Of a stretch of DNA of 64,000 nt, positions 44,830 through 55,856 are shown in pieces (the stretch's first letter is position 1; the number at the start of each line of letters is the position of its first letter). The notes under the pieces are model-generated. The model saw only the letters and a program-made list of their open reading frames with translations, was not told the DNA's origin and searched no databases. Source of the stretch: Stomoxys calcitrans. Its lineage: Eukaryota; Arthropoda; Insecta; Diptera; Muscidae. The position numbers and the translations under genes were made by a program. Location of the stretch: contig NC_081553.1 of the NCBI RefSeq assembly GCF_963082655.1, forward strand, positions 68,476,416-68,540,415. The letters run 5' to 3'.

Positions 44830-45722
44830 TTGGGTTGCCCAAAAAGTAATTGCGGATTTTTTAAAAGAAAGTAAATGCATTTTTAATAAAACTTAGAATG
44901 AACTTTAATCAAATATATAATTGCCATTTTGTTCGATAACCTTTTGTCATCTTCCTGGCAATTTTAGTATTCCACGCTCATAGAACTTCTGGCCTTTATC
45001 TGCAAAAAACTGAACCAAGTGCGATTTTATAGCCTCATCATTGCCGAAAGTTTTACCATTTAAGGAGTTCTGCAAAGATCGAAATAAATGGTAGTCTGAT
45101 GGTGCAAGGTCAGGACTATATGGTGGATGCATCAAAAGTTCCCAGTCAAGCTCACTCAGTTTTTGGCGAGTGACCAAAGATGTGTGCGGTCTAGCGTTGT
45201 CCTGGTGGAATATGACACCTTTACGATTGACCAACTCTGGTCGCTTCTCCTTGATGGCTGTATTCAATATGTCCAATTGTTGACAGTAAACATCCGAATT
45301 AATCGTTTGTTTCCTTGGAAGCAGCTCAAAATATACCACACCCTTCCAATCCCACCAAACAGACAGCATAACCATGCTTGGACCATGATCGTTTTCGACT
45401 AACGTTGTTGTAAACAATCCATTTTTCATCTCCAGTTATGATTCATATAAGAAACGGATCGAATTCATTGCGTTTAAGGTGCATATCACAAGCGTTGATT
45501 CGGTTTGTTACATGAATTTCTTTCAATACATGTGGTACCCATATTAAAATTGACGCCAAACAAACAAATGTAAACAAAATTTCGCGCACTTTTTTTCTAA
45601 AGTAAGCTAAAAAGTAACAGCTGATAACTGACAGAAGAAAGAATGCAATTACAGAGTCACAAGCCGTTGAAAAAATTGTCAACGCCGACTATATTACCGA
45701 CAATTACTTTTTGGACAACCCA
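44830..45722 (-). mobile_element. Mariner (DD34D) element, internally deleted and frameshifted
   Basis: Ends 'ttgggttgcccaaaaagta' and (reversed) 'ttactttttggacaaccca' are flanked by TA. On the - strand the transposase starts in 45682-45443 ('VREILFTFVCLASILIWVPH...'), shifts frame, and continues in 45429-44947. A deletion removes part of the region after the first Asp. FHQDNARPHTS and SPDLAPSDY are intact, so the third Asp is kept here, unlike the 37162 copy. A stop follows LPGR near the C-terminus. It shares the N-terminal internal deletion with the copy at 37044. Confidence 0.85.
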
Positions 45723-46582
45723 TAATTGCGACCTCTAGAGGCTCCAGAAGTCAAGATCCTAGATCGGTTTATATGGCAGCTATATAAGGTTATGAACCAA
45801 TTAAAACCATATTTGGCACAACTGTTGGAAGTCATAACAAAATACATCATGCAAAATTTCAGCCAAATCGAATGAGAATTGCGCCCTCTAGAGGCTCAAG
45901 AAGTCAAGATCCCAGATCGCTCATGAAGTCAAGATCCCAGCTATTTCAGGTTATGAACCAATTAAAACCATATTTGGCACAACTATTGGAAGTCATAACA
46001 AAACACGTACTGCAAAATTTCAGCCAAATCGGATGAGAATTGCGCCCTCTAGAGGCTCAAGAAGTCAAGAACCCAGAACAGTTTATATGGCGGCTACATC
46101 AGGTTATGAACCAATTAACACCATATTTGGCACAACTGTTGCAAGTCATAACAAAATACATCATGCAAAATTTTGGCCAAATCGGGTGAGAATTGCGCCC
46201 TCTAGACGCTCAAGATGTCAAGACCCCAGATCGGTTTATATGAGAGCTATATCAGATTATGGACCGATTTGAACCACACTTAGCGCAGTAATTGGAGATG
46301 ATAACAAAACACCTCATGCTAAATTTCAGCCAAATCGGATGAGAATTGCGCCCTCTAGTGGCTCAAGAAATCAAGATCCAAGATCGGTTTATGTGGCAGC
46401 TATATCTAAATATGGACCTATGTGGCCCATTTACAATCCCAACCGACTAATAAGATAATATTCGTGCAAAATTTCAAGCGCCTAGCTTTACTCCTTCGAA
46501 AGTTAGCATGCTTTCGACAGACAGACGGACGGCCGGACGGACATGGCCAGATCGACTTAAAATGTCATGACTATCAATAATA

Positions 46583-46824
46583 TTTTGGGTTGCCCAAAAA
46601 GTAATTGCGGATTTTTTAAAAGAAAGTAAATGCATTTTTAATAAAACTTAGAATGAAATTGATTCAAACAAACTTTTTTTACACTTTTTTTCTAAAGCAA
46701 GCTAAAAGTAACAGCTGATAACATGATGACAGAAGAGAGAATGCAATTACAGAGGCACAAGCCGTTGAAAAAATTTGTCAACGCCGACTATATGAAATAT
46801 CCGCAATTACTTTTTGGGCAACCC
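46583..46824. mobile_element. Mariner-derived MITE (~240 bp)
   Basis: Both mariner ends are present ('ttgggttgcccaaaaagtaa' and 'ttactttttgggcaaccc'). Inside are the subterminal sequences of the two larger copies ('gtaaatgcatttttaataaa', 'caagctaaaagtaacagctg'), with all transposase coding sequence removed. It lies within the M4 element at a TA-rich site. Confidence 0.8.
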
Positions 46825-46878
46825 TATATATACTTTATGGGGTCTCAGAGGAATATTTCGAGAGTTACAAACAGAATG

Positions 46879-47192
46879 GAGGCCACCGTAGCGCAGAGGT
46901 AAGCATGTCCGCCTATGACGCTGAACGCCTGGGTTCGAATCCTGGCGAGACCATCCGAAAAAATTATCAGCGGTGGTTTTCCCCTCCTAATGCTGCCGAC
47001 ATTTGTAAGGTACTATGCCATGTAAAACTTCTCTCCAAAGAGATGTCGCACTGCGGCTTGCCGTTCGGACTCGGCTATAAAAAGGAGGCCCCTTATCATT
47101 GAGCTTAAACTTGAATCTAAACTCATTGATATGTGAGAAGTTTGCCCCTGTTGCTTAGTCGAATGTTCATGGGCAAAATTTGCAATTTGCAT
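46879..47192 (+). mobile_element. tRNA-derived SINE, copy A (full length, 14-bp TSD)
   Basis: Identical 14-bp direct repeats TTACAAACAGAATG flank it (46865-46878 and 47193-47206), fixing a 314-bp body. The head 'gccaccgtagcgcagaggta' contains an A-box-like stretch, and GGTTCGAATCC (about 46933-46943) is a canonical B-box. The middle contains 'cggtggttttcccctcc' and 'gtcgcactgcggc'. The tail is built of TTTGCA-like repeats rather than poly(A). Such a structure is mobilised by a partner LINE, not identified here. Confidence 0.88.
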
Positions 47193-47337
47193 TTACAAAC
47201 AGAATGACGAAATTAGTATACCCCCAGCCTATGGTGGAGGGTATAAAAATGAATAAATATAAAAAATTTTTAACAAAAATTTATTTTTAAACCTAGTAAA
47301 GACTATTTCACCATAATAGTAACTAAATGAAATGCCT

Positions 47338-47576
47338 AACAAATAAAAGCGTGCTAAGTTCGACCAGGACGAATCTTGGATAACCACCACCAAGGATTCT
47401 GCTTAAAAATTCATCTAAACTAAATTTAGTTGAAGGGCACAATTTCATTTAACATACGAAACTTCTGTCGAAGCACAAAAATTATAGCTTCTAGAATAAT
47501 CGAGAGACCGGTTTATTGGCAGCTACATCAGGTTATAGACCGATTTGGACCGTATTAAACACAAATGTTTAAAGAA
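47338..47576 (-). repeat. M4 3'-end fragment (reverse) preceding the minisatellite
   Basis: 'aaaagcgtgctaagttcgac' and 'caggacgaatcttgg' are followed by 'accaccaaggattctgc' and one reverse M4 block. It merges into the first minisatellite block near 47577. Confidence 0.5.
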
Positions 47577-48510
47577 TGTTCAGAGAAAATTTCATTGAAT
47601 TTTTGTCTTTAGAGAAAATTTCATTGAAATTTTGTCTTTAGAGAAAATTTCATTGAAATTTTGTCTTTAGAGAAAATTTCATTGAAATTTTGTCTTTAGA
47701 GAAAATTTCATTGAAATTTTGTCTTTAGAGAAAATTTCATTGAAATTTTGTCTGTATAGAGAATTTCATTGAAATTTTGTCTTTAGAGAGAATTTCATTG
47801 AAATTTTGTCGAAAGAAAAAGAAATATTCTCTAAAAACAAAATTTCAATGAAATTTTCTCTAAAAACAAAATTTCAATTAAATTTTCTCTACAGACAAAA
47901 TTTCAATGAAATTTTCTTTAAAGACAAAATTTCAATAAAATTTTCTCTAAAGTTAAAATTTCAATGAAATTTTCTCTAAAGACACAATTTCAAAGAAATT
48001 TTCTCTAAAGACACAATTTCAAAGAAATTTTCTCTAAAGACACAATTTCAAAGAAATTTTCTCTAAAGACAAAATTTTATTAAAATTTTCTCTAAAGACA
48101 AAATTTTAATGAAATTTTCTCTAAAGACAAAACTTCAATGAAATTTTCTCTAAAGACAAAATTTCAATTAAATTTTCTCTACAGACAAAATCTCAATGAA
48201 ATTTTCTTTAAAGACAAAATTTCAATAAAATTTTCTCTAAAGACAAAATTTCAATGAAATTTTCTCTAAAGACACAATTTCAAAGAAATTTTCTCTAAAG
48301 ACACAATTTCAAAGAAATTTTCTCTAAAGACACAATTTCAAAGAAATTTTCTCTAAAGACAAAATTTCATTAAAATTTTCTCTAAAGACAAAATTTCAAT
48401 GAAATTTTCTCTAAAGACAAAATTGCAATGAAATTTTCTCTAATGATAAAATTTCAATGAAATTTTCTCTATAGACAAAATATCAATAAAATTTTCACTA
48501 AAGGCAAAAT
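47577..48510. repeat. 29-bp minisatellite block 1 (with orientation switch)
   Basis: About 32 monomers of a 29-bp repeat containing the dyad AAATTTCAATGAAATTT followed by a TCTCTAAAGAC-type spacer. The first ~240 bp (47577-47815) run in the opposite orientation (spacer reads 'gtctttagaga'). The switch is at about 47816-47830. Confidence 0.9.
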
Positions 48511-49490
48511 AAATGAATGACAATGAAACACAAATAGTAGAATGACTAAAAACCAGTAAAAATTTACTAACAAAAACGTTATTATTAGCAATTGTATTAA
48601 ATGTTACCCTAAATTGTACACACAATCCACAGTATAAATAATGCAACACTGATGTTGATGAATAATGCTAGGATAGGGCCCAGTATGCAACTCAAGCGAA
48701 ATTTTCGGTAGCACACACAGGATGACAAAAACCATGCATTCTTCGTTTAGCCAATCTGCCACACTTTTTTGCTAATGAAGTAGGCATTTGGGAAAATAAA
48801 GCGGTATTTTGTAGAAATAAAACCATTATGTGGTGCAAAAAATTATCAAAGCAACTCTTCTCTTGCAATGAAACCAAAAAAATATCCAATGCTTTTAATG
48901 CCACCATTGGAGACAAAATAAACCGAAAATTTCGCTTAAGAAATTCAATGCATTTGCTATGACAACGAAAATTTCATTTGAGGTTCATACCGCCCCTATG
49001 GCTGGTACTATGCTGGGTTTTCACAGCTGAAGACACATGTATTTCGCGATAATCTAAAAAAGTTATCAAGAGAAAATTTACCGAAAAGCGAACATAGTAC
49101 CAGCCTTTAAAGAAAAACTAATCTCATTCCATAATAACAATGAATTACATTATAAGAGCAATGCCATGTTTATCATTTTTAAAATATTTTCTTTTTAACT
49201 TACCGCGAAGAAGATTACTTGTAGACCGACTGCGTAATGGTGAAATGTCAATCAAAGCCTGAAAAGAAACGACAAATTAAAAACTACTTTCGATGCGGAA
49301 AATAATATTTTCGCTAGTATTTATTTTTTTTTTTTTGGTTGTTTTCATTCAATAAGTCATTAATGAAGGAATGACCAACTGAATGAAATCTTCAAATCGT
49401 TTTGTTTTAAAATCTGTTATCTAAAAAAAACTAATCGCTAAAGTTTTCATCGGAACAAAAGGAACAGTACCATCCTTTATACACAAAAAC
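48511..49490. repeat. Left flank segment shared with 62546-63123
   Basis: 'gtattaaatgttaccctaaa', 'gatagggcccagtatgcaac' and 'ttttcggtagcacacacagg' recur nearly unchanged at 62655-62785. The right part differs: 48940-49330 includes a candidate exon on the - strand and is absent from the second copy. Confidence 0.7.
49204..49258 (-). CDS. Candidate 55-nt internal exon (low confidence)
   Basis: On the - strand, a pyrimidine-rich TTTCTTTTCAG precedes position 49258 and CG|GTAAGT follows 49204. The enclosed 55 nt is open in one frame, encoding ALIDISPLRSRSTSNLLRG. Both splice sites are strong by eye, and the composition is more balanced than the surrounding AT-rich DNA. It could be an exon of a large gene on the - strand whose intron contains the satellite array. 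No neighbouring exon was found in this window and the peptide is not recognised. Confidence 0.3.
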
Positions 49491-52436
49491 ATTAAATGCA
49501 TGCATTTTTCCGTTACACAAGGTTTCCCCTTTTTTTCTATTCATAAGCCCAGTATTACTACCACATAATGTAAGAACAACTTTTTCACTTACAGAACAAA
49601 ACAAAAAAACCTAAACAGGCTTATCTTTGAAATGAAAACACTGCAAAAGCAAATTGTATAATAGTTTTACCAACTCCGTCAACCAAATATAACAACAGCA
49701 GCAAAAAACCACTTCGTTCCCTTATTTACTCCCAAAAGATACGGAAGAGAGAGAGAGAGAGAAAGAGAGCATACAAATGCCAATCATTTATGTTGAAGAG
49801 TTCATAACACGAATAAGATCTGAGGGCAGACATTAGCCTTGCAAAAACACACACACATACACCACCCCAACCCCAACTACACAGCTGAAATATAAAAAAC
49901 ATACTTACATGACGTCACAGAAACAAAAACACTTGTATTCAATCCCAACTAACGGGAAACAAACACATTGTCCCAATTCACACAAGGCAATTTTACTTGC
50001 AGCACCACTTATTTTGTAGGAGGAGAGGTAAGGTGAATATCCCGATTCATACTTTGAATTTGTGCATGAAAATTCCAAATTTGCTATGAGTCGAAACATT
50101 TTTTATATGCTTTGCATTTGCGTTGACTCTTTGGATTTTGTGTTAATCGTAAATCAAAAAAGTGCATCCAAACACCGCAACGTAGGGATGATTGAAAGTC
50201 AAACAGAAAAGATTATATAGATTATCAAAGGTGGGAACTTAAAAAGCCAATAAAAACATTGTGCAATGTAAGAAACTTCACTAAAACATTGGTTTATATT
50301 AATATATTAATTGATCACTTTACATTGTTTTCAAAACGTTTAACAATAACACTAGAACACGACAAATTGTTCACCAAAAACCTCTCGATAACACTAAGCG
50401 AACGTCGTTTCATGAACAAGAACCGCGACAAACTGAATTGGACCTTCGATCAACTATACAAACAGTCTTCCATTGCTATGACCAAAGCTCTAGAAAAATT
50501 CTGTGAGGAAACGGACAATGGAATGGTATAAGAAATTGAGTAGAGGAATAAAATAAATAGGGACATGTAAAAGAGATCTTCCGAGTAAAGGTTTTCCCAT
50601 TAAACATTTAAAGTTTTGGTCGTTCTGTTAGAATTTAACATTTTCCCAAATAACATAAACAGCCAGCATTGGTAGAAGAATGTACCTGTATCATAGACAA
50701 AGGAAATCTATTGACTCATAACATGTTCAAAAAAGCTCTTACAAATAGGATAACGGTCAAATTCTCAGTCATTTATATGGCAGTGAGCGAGGAACCCGGG
50801 CGACATGCAACGGAGAACTTGTGAGTTATTGTATAAACATTTTGAGTTTCAATATCTATAGATTTCCTTTGTCCATGAATGTACAGATGCCAAGAAAGTG
50901 TTTGAAAAAGCTCTAACAGATGGCGTAGCATTCAAATTCTTAGTTGTTTATTTGTAAAAGCGCAAACAACACAGACGGCATGAAAGGGAAAACTTTTAAG
51001 TTATTTTAGTTACATTTGCCATCCCAAGGTCTATAGCATTGATCAGTATTAACAGATTTCTGGTTTTATGTGAGAGAGTTAAAACAACGATGTCATTTCA
51101 TTTTACGGAAATGTGTGGAAACGGAAAAAAAATAAACTGAGAGGAAAAAGCTTTGGATATTTTAAAGACATACATTCGCCAATTAGCAGTAGTGTGGGCA
51201 CAAAAATAAAAAGGAGAAATATTTTTTAAACGAATGAGAGAAAAAGGTAACGGAATGCAGCTTCTTTTTCTACGAATAACTCTGGATACAGAATGAAAAT
51301 AAATGCGGAAATTTTGTAGCACACACGTATCGTTGGTAGGAGAAAAAAAATAAAATACGAAGAACGATGAATAGAAAAATTATGTTTAAATACACAAACA
51401 TATTTTTCCCTAGACAACAGCATTGAATAGTGAAATTATGTACATTTGATTATAAGTACCATTTTAAACCGATATTCATAAAAGTTAATGTAGATTTGAA
51501 ATGCAGTCGAATCCGCTTAATGGAACATCATTTAAATGGAAAAATCGGTCCATTGAAAAATTTACCTGGACTAAATGATTTTTCTCTAAAGACAAAATTT
51601 CAATGAAATTTTCTCTAAAGACAAAATTTCAATGAAATTTTCTCTAAAGACAAAATTTCAATGAAATTTTCTCTAAAGACAAAATTTCAATGAAATTTTC
51701 TCTGAAGACAAAATTTCAATGAAATTTTCTCTGAAGACAAAATTTCAATGAAATTTTCTCTAAAGACAAAATTTCAATGAAATTTTCTCTAAAGACAAAA
51801 TTTCAAAGAAATTTTCTCTAAAGACAAAATTTCAATGAAATTTTCTCTAAAGACAAAATTTCAATGAAATTTTCTCTAAAGACAAAATTTCAATGAAATT
51901 TTCTCTACAGACAAAATTTCAATGAAATTTTCTCTAAAGACAAAATTTCAATGAAATTTTCTCTAAAGACAAAATTTTAATGAACAATTTTTCTATGAAA
52001 TTTTCTCTAAAGACAGAATTTCAATGAAATTTTTTCTAAAGACCAAATTTCAATGAAATTTTCTCTAAAGACCAAATTTCAATGAAATTTTCTCAACAGA
52101 CAAAATTTTTATGAAATTTTCTCTAAAGACGAAATTTCAATGAAATTTTCTCTAAAGGCAAAATTTCAATAAAATTATCTCCAAAGACAAAATTTCAATG
52201 AAATTTTCTCTAAGGACAAAATATAAATAAAATTTTCTCTAAAAAAAATTTTCTTAAAATAAAATGTCAACAAAATTTTCCCTACAGACAAAATTTTAAT
52301 TAAATTTTCTCTAAAGATAAAATTTAAATAAAATTTTCTCTAAAAAAAATTTTCTTAAAATAAAATGTCAACAAAATTTTTAAAATTTTCCCTAAAGACA
52401 AAATTTCGCAAAAATCGCAAAAACATCACCAAAAAC
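49491..52436. repeat. Macro-repeat unit U1 (2946 bp)
   Basis: It starts at 'attaaatgcatgcattttt' and contains a GA tract (49746-49768), the TGACGTCA site (49910-49917), a 90-codon ORF (50259-50531), then minisatellite block 2. Its sequence is recognisable throughout in U2-U5. It is the most diverged unit together with U5. Confidence 0.85.
51585..52400. repeat. 29-bp minisatellite block 2
   Basis: About 28 monomers, increasingly degenerate to the right ('aaaatgtcaacaaaattttcc'). Its right end, including 'aacaatttttctatgaaatt', is shared with blocks 3 and 4. Confidence 0.9.
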
Positions 52437-55400
52437 ATTAAATGCATGCATTTTTCCGTTATACTTGGTTTCCCCTTTTTTCTATTCATATGCCCACTAT
52501 TACTGCCAACATGGTGCAAATAATGTAAGAACATTATAAAAAAAAAGAAACTGGCTTATCTTTGAAATGAGAACACTGCAAACGCAAATTGTATTATAGT
52601 TTTACCAACAACGTCAACCAAATATAACAACAGCAGCATAAAACCACTTCGTTCCCTTATTTGCTACCAAAAGATGTGGAAGAGAGAGAGAGAGAGAGAA
52701 AGAGAGTATACAAATGCCAATCATTTTTTTTGAAGAGTTCATAACACGAACAAGATCTGAGGGCAGACACTAGCCTTGCAAAAAAACACACACACACATG
52801 CACCACCCCAACCCCAACTACACAGCTGAAATATAAAAGACATACTTACATGACGTCACAGAAACAAAAACACTTGTATTCAATCCCAACTAACGGGAAA
52901 CAGACACATTGTCACAATTCGCACAAGGCAATTTTACTTGCAGCACCACTTGTTTTGTAGGAGGAGAGGTAAGGTGAATATCCCGATTCATACTTAGAAT
53001 TTGTGCATGCAAATTTGGATAGCTATGAGTCGAGACATTTTTTATATGCTTTGCATTTGCGTTGAATCTTTGGAGTTGGTGTAAATCGTAAATCAAAAAA
53101 AAAAAAGATGCACCCATACACCACAATGTAGGGATGATTGAAAGTCAAACAAAAAAAATGTAAAAATCAAAGTTAAAAAGTCAATAAAAGCATTGTATAA
53201 TGTAAGAAATTATACTAAAACATTGATTTTTATTTAAATATTGCTTGATGACTCAAAACGTTTAACAATAACACTAGAACACTTGACAAATTGTTCACCA
53301 AAAACCTCTCGTTACCACTAAGCAAACGTCGTTTCACGAAGAAGAACCGCGACAAACTGAATTGAACCTTCGATCAATTATACTGTCTTCCATTGCTGTG
53401 ACCAAAGCTCTAGAAAAATTCTGTGAGGAAACGGACAATGGAATGGTATAAGAAATTGAGAAGAGGAATAAAATAAATAGGGACATGTAAGAGATCTTCC
53501 GAGTAAAGGTTTTCCCAGTAAACATTTAAAGTTTTGGTCGTTCTGTTAGAATTTAACATTTTGCCAAACAACATTAACAGCCAGCATTAGAGAGGAATGT
53601 ATCTGTACCATAGACAAAGGAAATCTATTGACTCATAACAATATGTTCAAAAAAGCTCTTACAAATGGGATAACGGTCAAATTCTCAGTCGTTTATATGG
53701 CAGTGCGCGAGGAACCCGGGCGACATGCAACGGAGAACTTGTGAGTTATTGTATAAACATTTTGAGTTTCAAAGTCTATAGATTTCCTTTGTCCATGAAT
53801 GTACAGACTGCCAAGAAAGTGTTTGAAAAAGCTTTAACAGATGGCGTAGCATTCAAATTCTTAGTTGTTTATTTGTAAAAGCGCAAACAACACAGACGGC
53901 ATGAAAGGGAAAACTTTTAAGTTATTTTAGTTACATTTGCCATCCCAAGGTCTATGGCATTGATCAGTATTAATAGAATTCTGGTTTTATGTGAGAGAGT
54001 TAAAACAACGATGTCACTTCATTTCACGGAAATGTGTGGAAACGGAAAAAAATAAACTGAGAGGAAAAAGCTTTGGACATTTTAAAGCCATACATTCGCC
54101 AATTAGCAGTAGTGTGGGCAAAAAAATAAAAAGGAGAAACATCTTTTAAGCGAGTGAGAGAAAAAGGTAACGGAATGCAGCTTCTTTTTCAAAGAATAAC
54201 TCTGGTACCGATTGAAAATAAATGCGGAAATTTTGTAGTACACACGTATCGCTGGTATGAGAAAAAAAAAATAAAAATACGAAGAACGATGAACAGAAAA
54301 ATTATGTATGTTTGAATACACAAACATCTAGTTTAAATACACAAACATATTTTTCCCTTCACAACAGCATTGAATAGTAAAATTATGTATATTTGATTAT
54401 AAGTACCATTTTAAACCGATATTAATAGAAGTAAAGTAGATTTGAAATGCAGTCGAATCCGCTTAATGGAACACCATTTAAATGGAAAAATCGGTCCATT
54501 GAAAAATTTACTTGGACTAAATAATTTTTCTCTAAAGACAAAATTTCAATGAAATTTTCTCTAAAGACAAAATTTCAATGAATTTTTCTCTGAAGACAAA
54601 ATTTCAATAAAATTTTCTCTAAAGACAAAATTTCAATGAAATTTTCTCTAAAGACAAAATTTCAATGAAATTTTCTCTAAAGACAAAATTTCAATGAAAT
54701 TTTCTCTAAAGACAAAATTTCAATGAAATTTTCTCTAAAGACAAAATTTCAATGAAATTTTCTCTAAAGACAAAATTTCAATGAAATTTTCTCTAAAGAC
54801 AAAATTTTAATGAAATTTTCTCTAAAGACAAAATTTCAATGAAATTTTTTCTAAAGACAAAATTTCAATGAAATTTTTCTAAAGACAAAATTTCAATGAA
54901 ATTTTTTCTAAAGACAAAATTTCAATGAAATTTTTTCTAAAGAAAAAATTTCAATGAAATTTTTTCTAAAGACAAAATTTCAATGAAATTTTTTCTAAAG
55001 ACAAAATTTCAATGAAATTTTTTCTAAAGACAAAATTTCAATGAAATTTTCTCTAAAGACAAATGAAATTTTCTCTAAAGACAAAATTTCAATGAAATTT
55101 TCTCTAAAGACAAAATTTCAATGAAATTTTCTCTAAAGACAAAATTTCAATGAAATTTTCTCTAAAGACAAAATTTCAATGAAATTTTCTCTAAAGACAA
55201 AATTTTAATGAAATTTTCTCTAAAGACAAAATTTCAATGAAATTTTCTCTAAAGACAAAATTTCAATGAAATTTTCTCTAAAGACAGAATTTCAATGAAA
55301 TTTTCTCTAAAAACAAAATTTTAGTGAACAATTTTTCTATGAAATTTTCTCTAAAGACAGAATTTCAATGAAATTTTCTCTAAAGACCAAATTTCAATGA

Positions 55401-55856
55401 AATTTTCTCCAAAGACAAAATTTCAATGAAATTTTCTCTAAAGACAAAATTTCAATGAAATTTTCTCTAAAGACCAAATTTCAATGAAATTTTCTCAACA
55501 GACAAAATTTTTATGAAATTTTCTCTAAAGACGAAATTTCAATGAAATATTCTCTAAAGGCAAAATTTCTATAAAATTTTCTCCAAAGACAAAATTTCAA
55601 CGAAATTTTCTCTAAAGACAAAATTTAAATAAAATTTTCTCTAAAAAAAATATTCTTAAAATAAAATGTCAACAAAATTTTCCCTACAGACAAAATTTTA
55701 ATGAAATTTTCTCGAAAGATAAAATTTAAATAAAATTTTTTTTAAAAAAAAAATTTTTAAAATAAAATGTCAACAAAATTTTCCCTACAGACAAAATTTT
55801 TAAAATTTTCCCTAAAGACAAAATTTCGCAAAAATCGCAAAAACATCACCAAAAAC
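52437..55856. repeat. Macro-repeat unit U2 (3420 bp)
   Basis: The unit begins at the 'attaaatgcatgcattttt' anchor and ends with minisatellite block 3. The non-satellite part (52437-54520) is nearly identical to U3. Frames that are open in U1 (50259-50531) are disrupted here (TGG to TGA in 'aattgaacc', and shifts). Confidence 0.85.
54525..55830. repeat. 29-bp minisatellite block 3
   Basis: About 45 monomers. A run of 'ttttttctaaagac' variants (54841-55030), a shortened monomer ('gacaaatgaaattttctc' near 55068) and 'agtgaacaatttttctatg' (near 55322) are all shared with block 4. Confidence 0.9.

Larger units (their letters stand above)
44525..47250 (-). repeat. DINE-like element M4 (reverse) carrying three insertions
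   Basis: The reversed M4 3' end ('taaaatcgtgcttagttcgg', 'ccgggccgaatgttatatac') is at 44535-44575. The reversed 5' end ('cccccagcctatggtggagg', 'gtataaaaatg') is at 47220-47249. Between them lie an internally deleted mariner (44830-45722), a 240-bp mariner MITE (46583-46824) and a SINE (46879-47192). M4 text is continuous across each insertion. Confidence 0.75.

Noticed and set aside
46885..46960. A functional tRNA gene at the SINE head
   Set aside because: The D-arm and acceptor stems pair poorly and the sequence is repeated with a common non-tRNA body; it is the SINE promoter.
54103..54327. 74-codon minus-strand ORF repeated at 57514
   Set aside because: Same explanation: duplicated DNA with Phe/Tyr/Ser-rich translation of AT-rich sequence.
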